This document shows, one piece after another, positions 1-8,950 of a stretch of DNA of 64,000 nucleotides. A program made the position numbers and the translations under genes. The notes beneath the pieces are model-generated. The model was not told where the DNA came from, ran no database searches, and was given only the letters and a program-made list of their open reading frames with translations. The DNA is from Roseibium salinum (GTDB lineage: Bacteria; Pseudomonadota; Alphaproteobacteria; Rhizobiales; Stappiaceae), in contig NZ_JAPEVI010000003.1 of assembly GCF_026240905.1 (NCBI RefSeq), forward strand, positions 2,170,001 through 2,234,000, written 5' to 3'. The number at the start of each line of letters is the position of its first letter. Position 1 is the stretch's first letter.

Positions 1-439
1 CGCCGAAGGCGAATTCCAGCGCGCTCGACATGATCGAGGCTTCGATCGCGAACAGGATGAAGGTGAAACTGGCATAGATCAGCGAGGTGACGGTCGAGCC
101 GATATAGCCGAACCCGGCTCCGCGTGTCAGCAAATCGATATCCACGCCATAGCGGATGGCATAGCGGCTGATCGGCAGGCCCACCAGCAGCAGTACGACG
201 CTTCCGGCAACAATGGCCAGGAATGCGTTGGCGGTTCCATGGGACAGGGTGATCGCCCCGCCGATCGCTTCGAGCGCCAGGAAGGAAATGGCGCCGATCG
301 CGGTCTGGGAAATCGCCCGCGAGGAAAACCGGCGCGCGCTTTTGGCGGTAAAGCGCAGCGCGTAGTCTTCCAGGGTCTGGTTGTTGACCCATTTGTTGTA
401 TTGGCGGCGGACCGGCAAAATGCGCTGGCGGGCCGTCAT
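1..439 (-). CDS. NCS1 (nucleobase:cation symporter-1)-like membrane protein, N-terminal part
   Basis: Only the first 146 or so codons are in the window; the gene continues past base 1. The protein starts MTARQRILPVRRQYNKWVNN and then shows alternating hydrophobic segments with GAGFGYIGSTVTSLIYASFT, the look of purine/cytosine permease (NCS1) family helices. A GGAGG lies 7 nt upstream of the ATG. It is divergent from urtA. From general knowledge, an NCS1-like domain fused to a histidine kinase often sits beside urt genes in Hyphomicrobiales, so this may be the sensor half of such a protein, but no kinase domain is visible here. A plain permease is the alternative. Confidence 0.7.
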   Translation of the reverse strand, partial: MTARQRILPVRRQYNKWVNNQTLEDYALRFTAKSARRFSSRAISQTAIGAISFLALEAIGGAITLSHGTANAFLAIVAGSVVLLLVGLPISRYAIRYGVDIDLLTRGAGFGYIGSTVTSLIYASFTFILFAIEASIMSSALEFAFG

Positions 440-609
440 GGACGGGCCTCCGCGTCGAGCGCAAGAGCCCGTTTTTTCATCACATGACTATTTTTTCGGC
501 AAATGCCGCTCACCATCGCCCGCTTTCCCGCCCTGTTGCTGCGTTTTGCCTCTCTTCCCAGCACATTCCGTGCCGTATTCCTGATCAGCGAGAAGGCGCG
601 CGGGGCGCG

Positions 610-625
610 TACGTCAATTGACGTA
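610..625. promoter_or_regulatory. 16-bp perfect palindrome in the urtA divergent promoter region
   Basis: TACGTCAATTGACGTA reads the same on both strands and lies 109 nt before the urtA start and 171 nt before the divergent NCS1-like gene. A perfect 16-mer palindrome between divergent genes is a plausible dimeric regulator site. I recognise no named operator in it and found no clear sigma-54 (TGGCAC-N5-TTGC) element in the 440-733 gap. The rest of that gap has only the urtA ribosome site (AAGGGGA, about 7 nt before the ATG). Confidence 0.45.
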
Positions 626-733
626 TGTTGCTGAGCATCAGTCCAGGCGCACGATCTCTTCCCGAGAGCGGCAGACCTTCCAGCCGCCACTCACCGGCTT
701 GGGGCCCGGTGATGTCACCAAAGGGGAATCCAC

Positions 734-2020
734 ATGAAAAAGATGATTACGAAATTCGCACTGGCCGGCCTGATGGCCTCCACGATTATCGGCGGCGCCG
801 CCGCCCAGGAAGACACGATCAAGGTCGGCATCCTGCACTCGCTTTCCGGCACGATGGCGATCTCCGAGACCACGCTGAAAGACGCCATGCTGATGCTCAT
901 CGAAGAGCAGAACAAGAAGGGCGGTCTGCTCGGCAAGAAACTGGAAGCCGTTGTAGTCGACCCGGCGTCGGACTGGCCGCTGTTTGCGGAAAAGGCACGT
1001 GAGCTGATCGAAGTGAACGGCGTCGATGCGGTTTTCGGCTGCTGGACGTCCGTCTCGCGCAAATCCGTCCTGCCGGTCTTCGAGGAATTGAATTCGATCC
1101 TGTTCTACCCGGTGCAGTATGAGGGCGAGGAGTCCCAGCGCAACGTGTTCTACACGGGCGCGGCTCCCAACCAGCAGGCCATCCCGGCCGTCGACTACCT
1201 GATGAACGAAGAAGGCGTCGAGCGCTGGGTCCTGGCCGGCACCGACTACGTCTATCCGCGCACGACCAACAAGATCCTCGAGGCCTACCTGAAGTCCAAG
1301 GGTGTGGCCGAAGAAGACATCATGATCAACTACACACCGTTCGGTCATTCCGACTGGCAGACGATCGTCTCCGACATCAAGTCCTTCGGCTCGGCCGGCA
1401 AGAAGACCGCCGTGGTCTCCACCATCAACGGCGATGCGAACGTGCCGTTCTACAAGGAACTCGGCAACGCCGGCATTAAGGCTGAAGACATTCCCGTCGT
1501 CGCCTTCTCCGTCGGTGAAGAGGAACTCGCCGGTCTCGACACGGGCCCGCTCGTCGGCCACCTAGCCGCGTGGAACTACTTCCAGTCCGCCGACACCGAC
1601 GCCAATGCGGAGTTCATCGACACCTGGCGCGCCTATATCGGCGACGACAGCCGCGTGTCCAACGATCCCATGGAAGCGCATTTCATCGGCTTCAACATGT
1701 GGGTCGACGCGGTCGAAAAAGCCGGGACCACCGAGCCCGACGCCGTGATCGACGCCATTGTCGGCGTCTCCGTGCCCAACCTGACGGGCGGCTACTCCAC
1801 CATGATGCCGAACCACCACATCACCAAGCCGGTGCTGATCGGGGAGATCCAGGACGACGGCCAGTTCGAGACCGTCTGGGAGACCTCCGGCCTCGTCGTC
1901 GGCGATGCCTGGTCCGATTATCTGGACGGCTCCAAGGACCTGATCGCCGATTGGCGCGCACCGCTCTCCTGCGGCAACTTCAACACCGCAACCGGCAAGT
2001 GCGGCGGTTCCGGCTCCTAA
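734..2020 (+). CDS. urtA: Urea ABC transporter, periplasmic substrate-binding protein UrtA
   Basis: A 428-aa periplasmic-binding protein of the Peripla_BP_5 (amide/branched amino acid) type. It begins with a Sec signal peptide (residues 1-25, ending GGAAAQ), then IKVGILHSLSGTMAISETTL, typical of UrtA/FmdD. The length matches the UrtA family. It binds urea (or short-chain amides) in the periplasm and delivers it to UrtBC. It is the first gene of a five-gene set in canonical order urtABCDE. A hairpin and a large inverted repeat follow it, which would allow the binding protein to be made in excess of the membrane parts. FmdD-like short-chain amide binding is the alternative, but UrtB, which has a typical N-terminal extension, favours urea. 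Confidence 0.95.
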   Translation: MKKMITKFALAGLMASTIIGGAAAQEDTIKVGILHSLSGTMAISETTLKDAMLMLIEEQNKKGGLLGKKLEAVVVDPASDWPLFAEKARELIEVNGVDAVFGCWTSVSRKSVLPVFEELNSILFYPVQYEGEESQRNVFYTGAAPNQQAIPAVDYLMNEEGVERWVLAGTDYVYPRTTNKILEAYLKSKGVAEEDIMINYTPFGHSDWQTIVSDIKSFGSAGKKTAVVSTINGDANVPFYKELGNAGIKAEDIPVVAFSVGEEELAGLDTGPLVGHLAAWNYFQSADTDANAEFIDTWRAYIGDDSRVSNDPMEAHFIGFNMWVDAVEKAGTTEPDAVIDAIVGVSVPNLTGGYSTMMPNHHITKPVLIGEIQDDGQFETVWETSGLVVGDAWSDYLDGSKDLIADWRAPLSCGNFNTATGKCGGSGS

Positions 2021-2036
2021 GGAACGAGTGGAGTTG

Positions 2037-2060
2037 GGACGGGTCTCACGAGGCCCGTCC
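2037..2060 (+). terminator. Hairpin after urtA, probable attenuator/terminator
   Basis: GGACGGG (2037-2043) pairs with CCCGTCC (2054-2060) across a 10-nt loop and is followed by TGTTT. It starts 17 nt after the urtA stop. The U-tract is short, so partial readthrough into urtB is expected, in keeping with one operon expressed unevenly. Confidence 0.5.
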
Positions 2061-2082
2061 TGTTTCCCGGTTCTGGCGGGCC

Positions 2083-2250
2083 GGAACACCCCCACCCCTA
2101 ACCCCTCCCCACAAGGGGGAGGGGAACCAGGCCGAAGCCGCCGACAGTTTCCCGCTCCAATCAGACGGAGCCGTTTGCGGCAAGAGTTTCGGCAAGTTCT
2201 GCGTCATCCCCCTCCCCCTTGTGGGGAGGGGTTCGGGGTGGGGGTGTTCC
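2083..2250. repeat. 42-nt inverted repeat of the CCCCTCCCCACAAGGGGGAGGGG class between urtA and urtB
   Basis: Left arm 2083-2124 and right arm 2209-2250 are reverse complements over 42 nt with one mismatch, separated by 84 nt. Each arm also contains its own small hairpin, CCCCTCCCC-ACAA-GGGGGAGGGG. This C/G-rich element recurs between genes in many alphaproteobacterial genomes and is known for generating false ORFs with the peptide TPTPNPSPQGGG, as both strands do here. It is best read as a dispersed intergenic repeat that could fold in mRNA and stabilise or attenuate the urtA transcript. Confidence 0.8.
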
Positions 2251-2302
2251 GCTCCAAAAGTCCGAACCGCGGTCCAGAAGTACCAACCTGCAAGGCAGAC
2301 AG

Positions 2303-3925
2303 ATGTCCCTGATGAGATCTTTTCTTCTTCTCCTCAGCCTCGCCGCCGGCCTCCTTGCCGGACCGGCCCTCGCCCAGAGCGATCCAGAGAGCCTGCGTCC
2401 GCTGATCAACGCGCTGGCGGAGGGCAAGTATGACCAGACCGAGCAGCAGATCGGCGCCCTGGCCGCGACCGGCGATCCGGTCGTCGCACCGGCACTGGAG
2501 GCGCTCAGCGAAGGTGATCTCTATTTCCGCAAGTCGGACCGCATGGTGTTCATCACCAAAAAAGCGGGCAAGGGATATGCCCTCATCGATCCGCTGACAC
2601 TGGAGCCGGCCGGAGAAGCCGGGAAGCGGGACGTCTCGAAGATCAAGGTCAACAACAGGCTGCGCCGCACCATCCGCTCCGCGCTCGGCGCGCTCACGCT
2701 GATGGCAAAGGATCCGGCTGTGCGCAGGGCGGCGGCCGAAGCGGTTTTCAAGGCCAAGGACCCGGAGAGCATCGAGATACTCGATGCCGCGCTGGCGGCG
2801 GAGACCGATGACGGCGTGCGCGGCGTGATGGAACAGGCCCACGCCGCGGCGGTCCTCAATTCCGATCTGGACGAAGCCCGGAAGCTCGAGGCAGTCCAGA
2901 CGCTTTCCACGATGGGCAACCGGCAAGCCCTCTCGCTGCTGATCGGCGTTCAGTCCTCCGCCACCGGCGCATTGCGCGATGCAACGGCCGAGGCGATCGG
3001 CAAGATCGAAAAATCCATCGCCGCCTGGGATTCGGGCCAGAACATCTGGTACGGCCTGTCGCTCGGCTCAGTGCTGCTGTTGGCCGCCATCGGCCTTGCC
3101 ATCACCTTCGGCGTCATGGGCGTCATCAACATGGCCCATGGCGAGATGGTGATGATCGGCGCCTATGTCACCTTCATGGTGCAGGAGCTCATCCGCTCCG
3201 CCGCGCCCGGCCTCTTCGACTATTCCCTCTTCATCGCCCTGCCGCTCGCCTTCCTCGCCTCCGCACTGGTGGGCATCGCCATCGAGCGCGGCGTCATCCG
3301 CTGGCTTTATGGCCGCCCCCTGGAGACGCTCCTGGCCACCTGGGGCATATCGCTGATCCTGCAGCAGGCGGTGCGCACCCTCTTCGGGCCGACGAACCGG
3401 GAAGTCGGCAACCCGGACTGGATGTCCGGCGCCTTTGATATCGGCCAGATGACCGTCACATATAACCGCATGTGGATCATCGTCTTCGCGCTTCTGGTCT
3501 TTGCCGGCCTGATGCTGGTGCTGAAAAAGACGCCCTTCGGGCTCTACACCCGCGCCGTCACCCAGAACCGCCGCATGGCGGCTTCCATGGGCATCCGCAC
3601 ACCGTGGATCGACGCCCTCACCTTCGGGCTTGGCTCGGGCATTGCCGGCATAGCCGGCGTCGCGCTGTCGCAGATCGACAACGTCTCGCCGAACCTCGGC
3701 CAGGGCTACATCATCGACAGTTTCATGGTGGTGGTCTTCGGCGGCGTCGGAAATCTGTGGGGCACGCTTGTCGGCGCCATGACCCTCGGCGTGGTCAACA
3801 AGTTCCTGGAGCCCTATGCGGGCGCCGTCCTCGGCAAGATCTTCGTGCTTGTCTTCATCATCCTGTTTATCCAAAAGCGTCCGCGGGGCCTCTTCGCCCT
3901 CAAGGGCCGGGCAGTTGAAGCATGA
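2303..3925 (+). CDS. urtB: Urea ABC transporter permease UrtB
   Basis: 540 aa counted from ATG 2303, where MSLMRSFLLLLSLAAGLLAG begins a signal peptide. Longer upstream frames run into the C/G-rich inverted repeat and are not credible. Residues about 25-240 form a periplasmic alpha-helical extension with repeated helices, as in bacterial UrtB. From about 250 on there is a LivH-type permease with ITFGVMGVINMAHGEMVMIG and about eight membrane helices, ending KRPRGLFALKGRAVEA. Together with UrtC it forms the membrane channel. The stop overlaps the urtC start (ATGA), so the two are translationally coupled. Confidence 0.95.
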   Translation: MSLMRSFLLLLSLAAGLLAGPALAQSDPESLRPLINALAEGKYDQTEQQIGALAATGDPVVAPALEALSEGDLYFRKSDRMVFITKKAGKGYALIDPLTLEPAGEAGKRDVSKIKVNNRLRRTIRSALGALTLMAKDPAVRRAAAEAVFKAKDPESIEILDAALAAETDDGVRGVMEQAHAAAVLNSDLDEARKLEAVQTLSTMGNRQALSLLIGVQSSATGALRDATAEAIGKIEKSIAAWDSGQNIWYGLSLGSVLLLAAIGLAITFGVMGVINMAHGEMVMIGAYVTFMVQELIRSAAPGLFDYSLFIALPLAFLASALVGIAIERGVIRWLYGRPLETLLATWGISLILQQAVRTLFGPTNREVGNPDWMSGAFDIGQMTVTYNRMWIIVFALLVFAGLMLVLKKTPFGLYTRAVTQNRRMAASMGIRTPWIDALTFGLGSGIAGIAGVALSQIDNVSPNLGQGYIIDSFMVVVFGGVGNLWGTLVGAMTLGVVNKFLEPYAGAVLGKIFVLVFIILFIQKRPRGLFALKGRAVEA

Positions 3926-5151
3926 TGACCTCGTTTCTCTTCCGCGCAATGGATGCCCGCGCGGGCATTTTCCTGGCCATCATGGCCGCCGTGATCCTCC
4001 TGGTGCCCGCCTGCAACCTGCTCGTCCCGCACGGCTCGGCCCTTCACGTGCCGAACTATGCGGTCACGCTGATGGGCAAGTACCTCACCTATGCCCTGCT
4101 CGCCCTGGCGGTGGATCTGGTCTGGGGCTATTGCGGCATTCTCTCGCTCGGCCACGCCGCCTTCTTCGCGCTCGGCGGCTATGCCATGGGCATGTACCTG
4201 ATGCGCCAGATCGGCACGCGCGGCGTCTATGGCGACCCGCTCCTGCCCGACTTCATGGTGTTCCTCAACTGGCAGGAACTGCCCTGGTACTGGTACGGCT
4301 TCGACATGTTCTGGTTCGCGGCGCTGATGGTGCTGCTGGTGCCGGGCGTGCTCGCCTTCGTCTTCGGCTGGTTCGCCTTCCGCTCGCGGGTGACCGGCGT
4401 TTATCTCTCCATCATCACACAGGCCCTCACCTACGCCCTCCTGCTTGCCTTCTTCCGAAACGACATGGGCTTCGGCGGCAACAACGGCCTGACCGACTTC
4501 AAGGATATACTTGGCTTCGATATTCAAGCCGACACGACCCGCGCCGGACTGTTTGCAGCATCAGGCCTGGCGCTGGTCGTGTGTTTTCTTGTCTGCCGGG
4601 CGGTGACACGCTCCAAGCTCGGCAAGGTGCTGGTCGCCGTGCGTGATGCGGAAAGCCGGACGCGCTTTCTCGGCTACCGGGTGGAGCACTACAAACTGTT
4701 CGTCTGGACGCTTTCGGCCATGATGGCCGGTGTCGCCGGTGCCCTTTACGTGCCGCAGGTCGGCATCATCAACCCGGGCGAATTCGCGCCGGCCAACTCC
4801 ATCGAGGTGGTCATCTGGGTGGCTGTGGGCGGCCGCGGCACGCTGGTGGGCGCCGTACTGGGCGCGGTTCTGGTAAACTTCGCCAAGAGCTGGTTCACCG
4901 CGGCGCTGCCGGATGTCTGGCTGTTTGCCCTCGGCGGGCTCTTCGTGGTCGTCACGTTGTTCCTGCCGAAGGGCGTTCTGGGAACGCTCTCCCAGGGCTG
5001 GACGGCTCTCGGCCAACGCAAGACTTCAGCAGCCTTCGAAGCCGGCTCCGGCGAGAAGCCGGGCTCCGCCCCGCAGTCGGCGGGCGCGCCGGCCAACGCG
5101 GCGCACCCGAGACAGGCGCAAGGTGCCGCCGAACCCCAGCCTGCGGAGTAA
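3922..5151 (+). CDS. urtC: Urea ABC transporter permease UrtC
   Basis: 409-aa LivM-type inner-membrane permease. It contains LTYALLALAVDLVWGYCGILSLGHAAFFALGGYAMGMY-like helices (split over residues 50-95) and the GNNGLTDFKDILGF and RTRFLGYRVEHYKLFVW motifs expected for UrtC. Translation starts inside the urtB stop. The last 55 or so residues are an Ala/Pro/Gly-rich tail (GEKPGSAPQSAGAPANAAHP) not needed for transport and probably disordered. It pairs with UrtB to make the urea channel. Confidence 0.94.
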   Translation: MMTSFLFRAMDARAGIFLAIMAAVILLVPACNLLVPHGSALHVPNYAVTLMGKYLTYALLALAVDLVWGYCGILSLGHAAFFALGGYAMGMYLMRQIGTRGVYGDPLLPDFMVFLNWQELPWYWYGFDMFWFAALMVLLVPGVLAFVFGWFAFRSRVTGVYLSIITQALTYALLLAFFRNDMGFGGNNGLTDFKDILGFDIQADTTRAGLFAASGLALVVCFLVCRAVTRSKLGKVLVAVRDAESRTRFLGYRVEHYKLFVWTLSAMMAGVAGALYVPQVGIINPGEFAPANSIEVVIWVAVGGRGTLVGAVLGAVLVNFAKSWFTAALPDVWLFALGGLFVVVTLFLPKGVLGTLSQGWTALGQRKTSAAFEAGSGEKPGSAPQSAGAPANAAHPRQAQGAAEPQPAE

Positions 5152-5154
5152 CCC

Positions 5155-5901
5155 ATGGCCAGATCAAACAGCCTTCTCTATCTCGACGGCGTGTCGGTCT
5201 CCTTCGACGGCTTCAAGGCGCTGAACGAGCTCTCGCTGACCATCGCACCGGGCGAAATGCGCGCCATCATCGGGCCGAACGGCGCCGGCAAGACCACGAT
5301 GATGGACGTGATCACCGGCAAGACCCGCCCGGACAGCGGAGACGTCTACTTCAACGGCACGGTCGATCTGACCGGCGAGGACGAGGCGTCCATTGCCGAA
5401 CTCGGCATCGGCCGCAAGTTCCAGAAACCGACGGTCTTTGAAGGCCATACGGTCGCTGACAATCTGGAACTGGCCCTGAAGGCGCCGCGCGGACCGTTTG
5501 CCACCCTGTTTCACGTCATTTCCGGCGCCGAGAAGAAGCGGATCGACTATCTTCTGGATCGCATCCGGCTCGGGCCGAAGCGCGGCGAGCTGGCGGCCAA
5601 TCTCAGCCACGGCCAGAAACAATGGCTGGAAATCGGCATGCTGCTCGCCCAGGACCCGAAACTGCTGCTCGTAGACGAACCGGCCGCCGGCATGACCGAT
5701 GCCGAAACCGCGGAAACGGCGGAGCTGCTAAAGGATATCGCCAGGGATCATTCGGTGGTGGTCGTCGAACACGACATGGTGTTCGTGCGCTCCCTCGAGG
5801 TCAAAGTCACGGTCCTTCACGAAGGCTCGGTGCTTGCCGAAGGCTCTCTCGATCATGTTTCCGCCGATGAGCGGGTTGTTGAAGTCTATCTGGGGCGGTG
5901 A
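5155..5901 (+). CDS. urtD: Urea ABC transporter ATP-binding protein UrtD
   Basis: 248-aa ABC ATPase of the LivG/UrtD type. Walker A GPNGAGKT is at residues 40-47, the signature is LSHGQKQWLEIGMLL (a variant with LSHGQ instead of LSGGQ, usual for UrtD), Walker B is LLLVDEPAAGM, and the H-loop sits in VVVEHDMVFV. It starts 3 nt after the urtC stop. It hydrolyses ATP together with UrtE on the cytoplasmic face of UrtBC. Confidence 0.95.
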   Translation: MARSNSLLYLDGVSVSFDGFKALNELSLTIAPGEMRAIIGPNGAGKTTMMDVITGKTRPDSGDVYFNGTVDLTGEDEASIAELGIGRKFQKPTVFEGHTVADNLELALKAPRGPFATLFHVISGAEKKRIDYLLDRIRLGPKRGELAANLSHGQKQWLEIGMLLAQDPKLLLVDEPAAGMTDAETAETAELLKDIARDHSVVVVEHDMVFVRSLEVKVTVLHEGSVLAEGSLDHVSADERVVEVYLGR

Positions 5902-5903
5902 AA

Positions 5904-6599
5904 ATGCTGCAAGTCGAGTACATCGATCTTCACTACGGTGCCGCGCAGGCCCTGAAAGGCGTTTCGCTGCAGGCCGAAGCCGGCAAGGTCACCTGTCTCA
6001 TGGGCCGCAACGGCGTGGGCAAGACCTCCACCTTGCGCGCGGTTGCCGGGCAGCAGGCGATCAGCGCCGGCCGGATCCTCTGGAACGGCGACGACATCTC
6101 CGCTCTGCCGCCGCATGCGCGGGCCAGAAAGGGCATTGCCATCGTCCCGCAGGGCCGGGAGATCTTTCCGCTGCTTTCAGTGAAGGAGAACCTGGAGACC
6201 GGGTACGCACCGATTGCCCGCAAGGACCGGTTCATCCCCGATACGATCTTCGAACTGTTTCCCGTGCTGAAGGACATGCTTGGGCGGCGCGGCGGCGATC
6301 TTTCCGGCGGCCAGCAGCAGCAGCTCGCCATTGCGAGGGCGCTCGTCACCCGCCCGAAGCTGCTTGTCCTGGACGAGCCGACCGAAGGCATTCAGCCTTC
6401 GATCATCAAGGATATCGGCCGGGCGATCTCCTGGCTTCGCGACCAGGGCACCATGGCGATCGTGCTGGTGGAGCAGTATTTCGAGTTCGCACGCGACCTC
6501 GCCGACGACTACGCGGTCATGGACCGGGGGGAAATCATGCTGTCGGGCCGGGGCGCGGACCTCTCAGAAGCGGAGGTCCGACGGTATCTGACGGTGTAG
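5904..6599 (+). CDS. urtE: Urea ABC transporter ATP-binding protein UrtE
   Basis: 231-aa LivF-type ABC ATPase. Walker A GRNGVGKT at residues 34-41, signature LSGGQQQQLAIARAL, Walker B LLVLDEPTEGI, H-loop in VLVEQYFEFA. I prefer ATG 5904 (MLQVEYIDLHYGA), which gives the usual UrtE start, over a GTG two codons earlier at 5898 that overlaps the urtD stop. It is the last gene of the operon. The following 196 nt before the convergent DUF1622 gene contain nothing I can name. Confidence 0.94.
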   Translation: MLQVEYIDLHYGAAQALKGVSLQAEAGKVTCLMGRNGVGKTSTLRAVAGQQAISAGRILWNGDDISALPPHARARKGIAIVPQGREIFPLLSVKENLETGYAPIARKDRFIPDTIFELFPVLKDMLGRRGGDLSGGQQQQLAIARALVTRPKLLVLDEPTEGIQPSIIKDIGRAISWLRDQGTMAIVLVEQYFEFARDLADDYAVMDRGEIMLSGRGADLSEAEVRRYLTV

Positions 6600-6795
6600 G
6601 CAGCCGGGGCACGGCGCGAAACGCCGGGCAATCGTCCGCGGCACTGGCCCGCATTGACGAAAGCGGTCCGATTGGTAGTGTGCGGGCGCAATCTGCCCTC
6701 CCTGCCATCGAAGTGACGCCATTGACCCGGAGGCATAAGCCTCGCTGAACAATACGGTCCTGCCGGGAAAGAGCGGAGCCGGGCGTCTTACGGGC

Positions 6796-7260
6796 TTATT
6801 CGCCGTTTTTTCTCCAGGGCCACTTGCCCTCGATCTCTACCTCCAACGCGATGCTCAAAAAGGTACGAACCGCAACAACGGCGGCCAGAACCGCGACGCT
6901 TTCCAGCGTCGGGTCGATCGCGACGGTGTTGATGATGTCCGCGGCGACGAGAAACTCGAGCCCGAGCAGGATCGACCGCCCAAGGCTGGCCCGGAGCTGC
7001 TGGTATATTCCCTTCGAAGGTCCCTCTCGTGCGGCCCGGAACAGGAACACCGTGCTTGCTGCTATCGCGCCTATCACGACCGCGGCGATTCCGACCATCT
7101 CGATACCGCGAACCGTCCAGTGCAGCGCAGTGTCCAGCCAGATGGCGGTGTTGTGGGACGCCGCGCCTCGCACCGTTCCCGTTTCCTGTGCTGCGACTTC
7201 TGAAAGCCAAATGACAGACAGGATCAGGGCAGTTGCTCCTGCCGCGATCGGTACTTTCAT
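6796..7260 (-). CDS. DUF1622 family membrane protein
   Basis: 154 aa. An N-terminal signal-like or first membrane helix (residues 5-24) is followed by two to three more helices and the diagnostic stretch SLGRSILLGLEFLVAADIIN, then a late helix with VVAVRTFLSIALEVEIEGKWPW, which matches the DUF1622 (COG4828) consensus. Function is unknown; it is an inner-membrane protein. The ATG has AAAGGA about 9 nt upstream. It stands alone, convergent with urtE and divergent from the M20 gene; the 243-nt gap 7261-7503 shows no clear site. Confidence 0.85.
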   Translation of the reverse strand: MKVPIAAGATALILSVIWLSEVAAQETGTVRGAASHNTAIWLDTALHWTVRGIEMVGIAAVVIGAIAASTVFLFRAAREGPSKGIYQQLRASLGRSILLGLEFLVAADIINTVAIDPTLESVAVLAAVVAVRTFLSIALEVEIEGKWPWRKNGE

Positions 7261-7503
7261 GTCGAAGTCCTTTCATCCTGTTCCGAATTCAGCCGATCAG
7301 CCGTTGGAAAGGTCAGGTGCGGCCCGCGAACCGCACCACGCTCTTTCGGATCCTCGGCGTCCGAGATAGCCGTCGCAACTTGCCATATCGAGGGCGCCGG
7401 AGGCTACGGCTTCGACCGGAGATGCAGCAGTGCAATTGACGAACGCAGCGCGATGGGTAGGGTAGCTCAATCACCCTGCCCTTCCCCGTTGCCACGGACC
7501 GCC

Positions 7504-8793
7504 ATGCCCTCGTCCCTTTCCAATGACGCCATCGAGGCGATCAAGTTAGCTGTCGATGCAAATTTCGAAAAACAGATCGCCTTTCTTCAGGAGATCGTGC
7601 GCGCGCCTTCCCTGCGCAGTGAGGAAGCAGGCGTGCAGAGGGCTGTCGCCGAGGCGTTGGGCAAGCGTGGTTACGAGGTTGAGACGTACCCTCTCGACGT
7701 CGACGCGCTGAAGAACCATCTGGCCTATTCCCCCGCAACGATCGACTATGCGGACACGTTCAACGTCAGCGGCAGGAAACGGCCGCAGGCCGCCAGCGGC
7801 CGCTCGCTCATCCTCAATGCCCATGTGGATGTCGTCCCGACCGCCGATCCGGCCTACTGGACCCATGCCCCCTTTGCCGCCGTCCGGGAGGGCGACTGGC
7901 TCTTCGGCCGGGGCGCGGGCGACATGAAGGCCGGACTTGCCGCCAACCTGTTTGCCGTCGATGCGATCGAGGCGGCGGGGTTCGAGCTTCAGGGCCCGTT
8001 GGAATTTCAGTCGGTCATCGACGAGGAGGTCACCGGCAACGGCACGGCGGCGGCCATCCTGCGCGGGGCCACGGCCGACGCGGTGCTCATTCCCGAGCCG
8101 ACCGACGAGGATGTCGTCTGCGCCAATTCCGGCGTGATCAAGTTCCGGATCACCGTGCAGGGCGTGTCGGCGCATCCCCGTGAACCGGATTCCGGTCTCA
8201 GCGCCATCGAGGCGGCCTTTCTTGTCATCAACGAGTTGAAAGTCCTGGAGGCGCGCTGGAACGCGGAAAAAATCGAGCACGCCGGTTTCGACCGGCTCGC
8301 CAACCCGGCAAGCCTCAATATCGGCACGATCCAGGGTGGCGAGTGGCCGGCCTCGATACCGTTCGAATGCACCTTCGAAGGCCGCATCGGCTTCTATCCG
8401 GGCGACGAACCGGCCGAGAGAATGGCAAGCTTCGAAAAGACGCTTCAGGAACTCGGCTCGTTGGATCCGCGTCTTTCAAAGGCCAACCCGCGCCTACAGT
8501 GGATCGGAACATGCCAGGCCGGTTACCGCCTCGAGCCGGGAACGGATGCCGAAACGGCCTTGGCATCGGCTCACCGCTCGGTGACCGGCCGGTCGCTGAA
8601 CCGGTCCATCATGGCCTGCTATCTGGATGCCGCGCTTTACATGAACCATTGCGAAATTCCCTCGCTTACCTATGGTCCTTTGACGAAGAACATCCACGGC
8701 ATCGACGAATGCGTGAACCTTCCCTCGCTCAAGAGGGTGACGCAAACGATCGCGCTTTTTGCGGCAGAATGGTGCGGCATTTCACCAAAATGA
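7504..8793 (+). CDS. M20 family deacylase (ArgE/DapE type)
   Basis: 429 aa from ATG 7504 (MPSSLSNDAIEAIK); an upstream in-frame start at 7453 would add a Pro-rich lead with no ribosome site. It has the two-metal amidohydrolase signature: LILNAHVDVVP (metal His and the following Asp), GRGAGDMKAGLAANL (bridging Asp), and VIDEEVTGNG (Glu-Glu, catalytic base and metal ligand). C-terminal CNxPSL-like region NLPSLKRVTQ. It would hydrolyse an N-acyl amino acid; the substrate cannot be told from sequence. Single-gene unit. Confidence 0.9.
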   Translation: MPSSLSNDAIEAIKLAVDANFEKQIAFLQEIVRAPSLRSEEAGVQRAVAEALGKRGYEVETYPLDVDALKNHLAYSPATIDYADTFNVSGRKRPQAASGRSLILNAHVDVVPTADPAYWTHAPFAAVREGDWLFGRGAGDMKAGLAANLFAVDAIEAAGFELQGPLEFQSVIDEEVTGNGTAAAILRGATADAVLIPEPTDEDVVCANSGVIKFRITVQGVSAHPREPDSGLSAIEAAFLVINELKVLEARWNAEKIEHAGFDRLANPASLNIGTIQGGEWPASIPFECTFEGRIGFYPGDEPAERMASFEKTLQELGSLDPRLSKANPRLQWIGTCQAGYRLEPGTDAETALASAHRSVTGRSLNRSIMACYLDAALYMNHCEIPSLTYGPLTKNIHGIDECVNLPSLKRVTQTIALFAAEWCGISPK

Positions 8794-8950
8794 ATGCGGT
8801 GCCACTGAATTGGTTTCAAGCGGATTGATTGCGGCGGCGAAAGCCGATACCAACGCGCTCACTTTCCCTTGTCCTGCCCTGGCGGATCGGCACACGACCA
8901 CCGGGGCTTCGCGAGTGATTACGAGAACCTAGAGAACCTTAGGACTTGCC

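Noticed and set aside
2028..2312. Plus-strand frame with TPTPNPSPQGGG, and its minus-strand counterpart at 2204-2926
   Set aside because: Known false-gene signature of the C/G-rich inverted repeat; no ribosome site and overlaps the urtB start or lies antisense to it.
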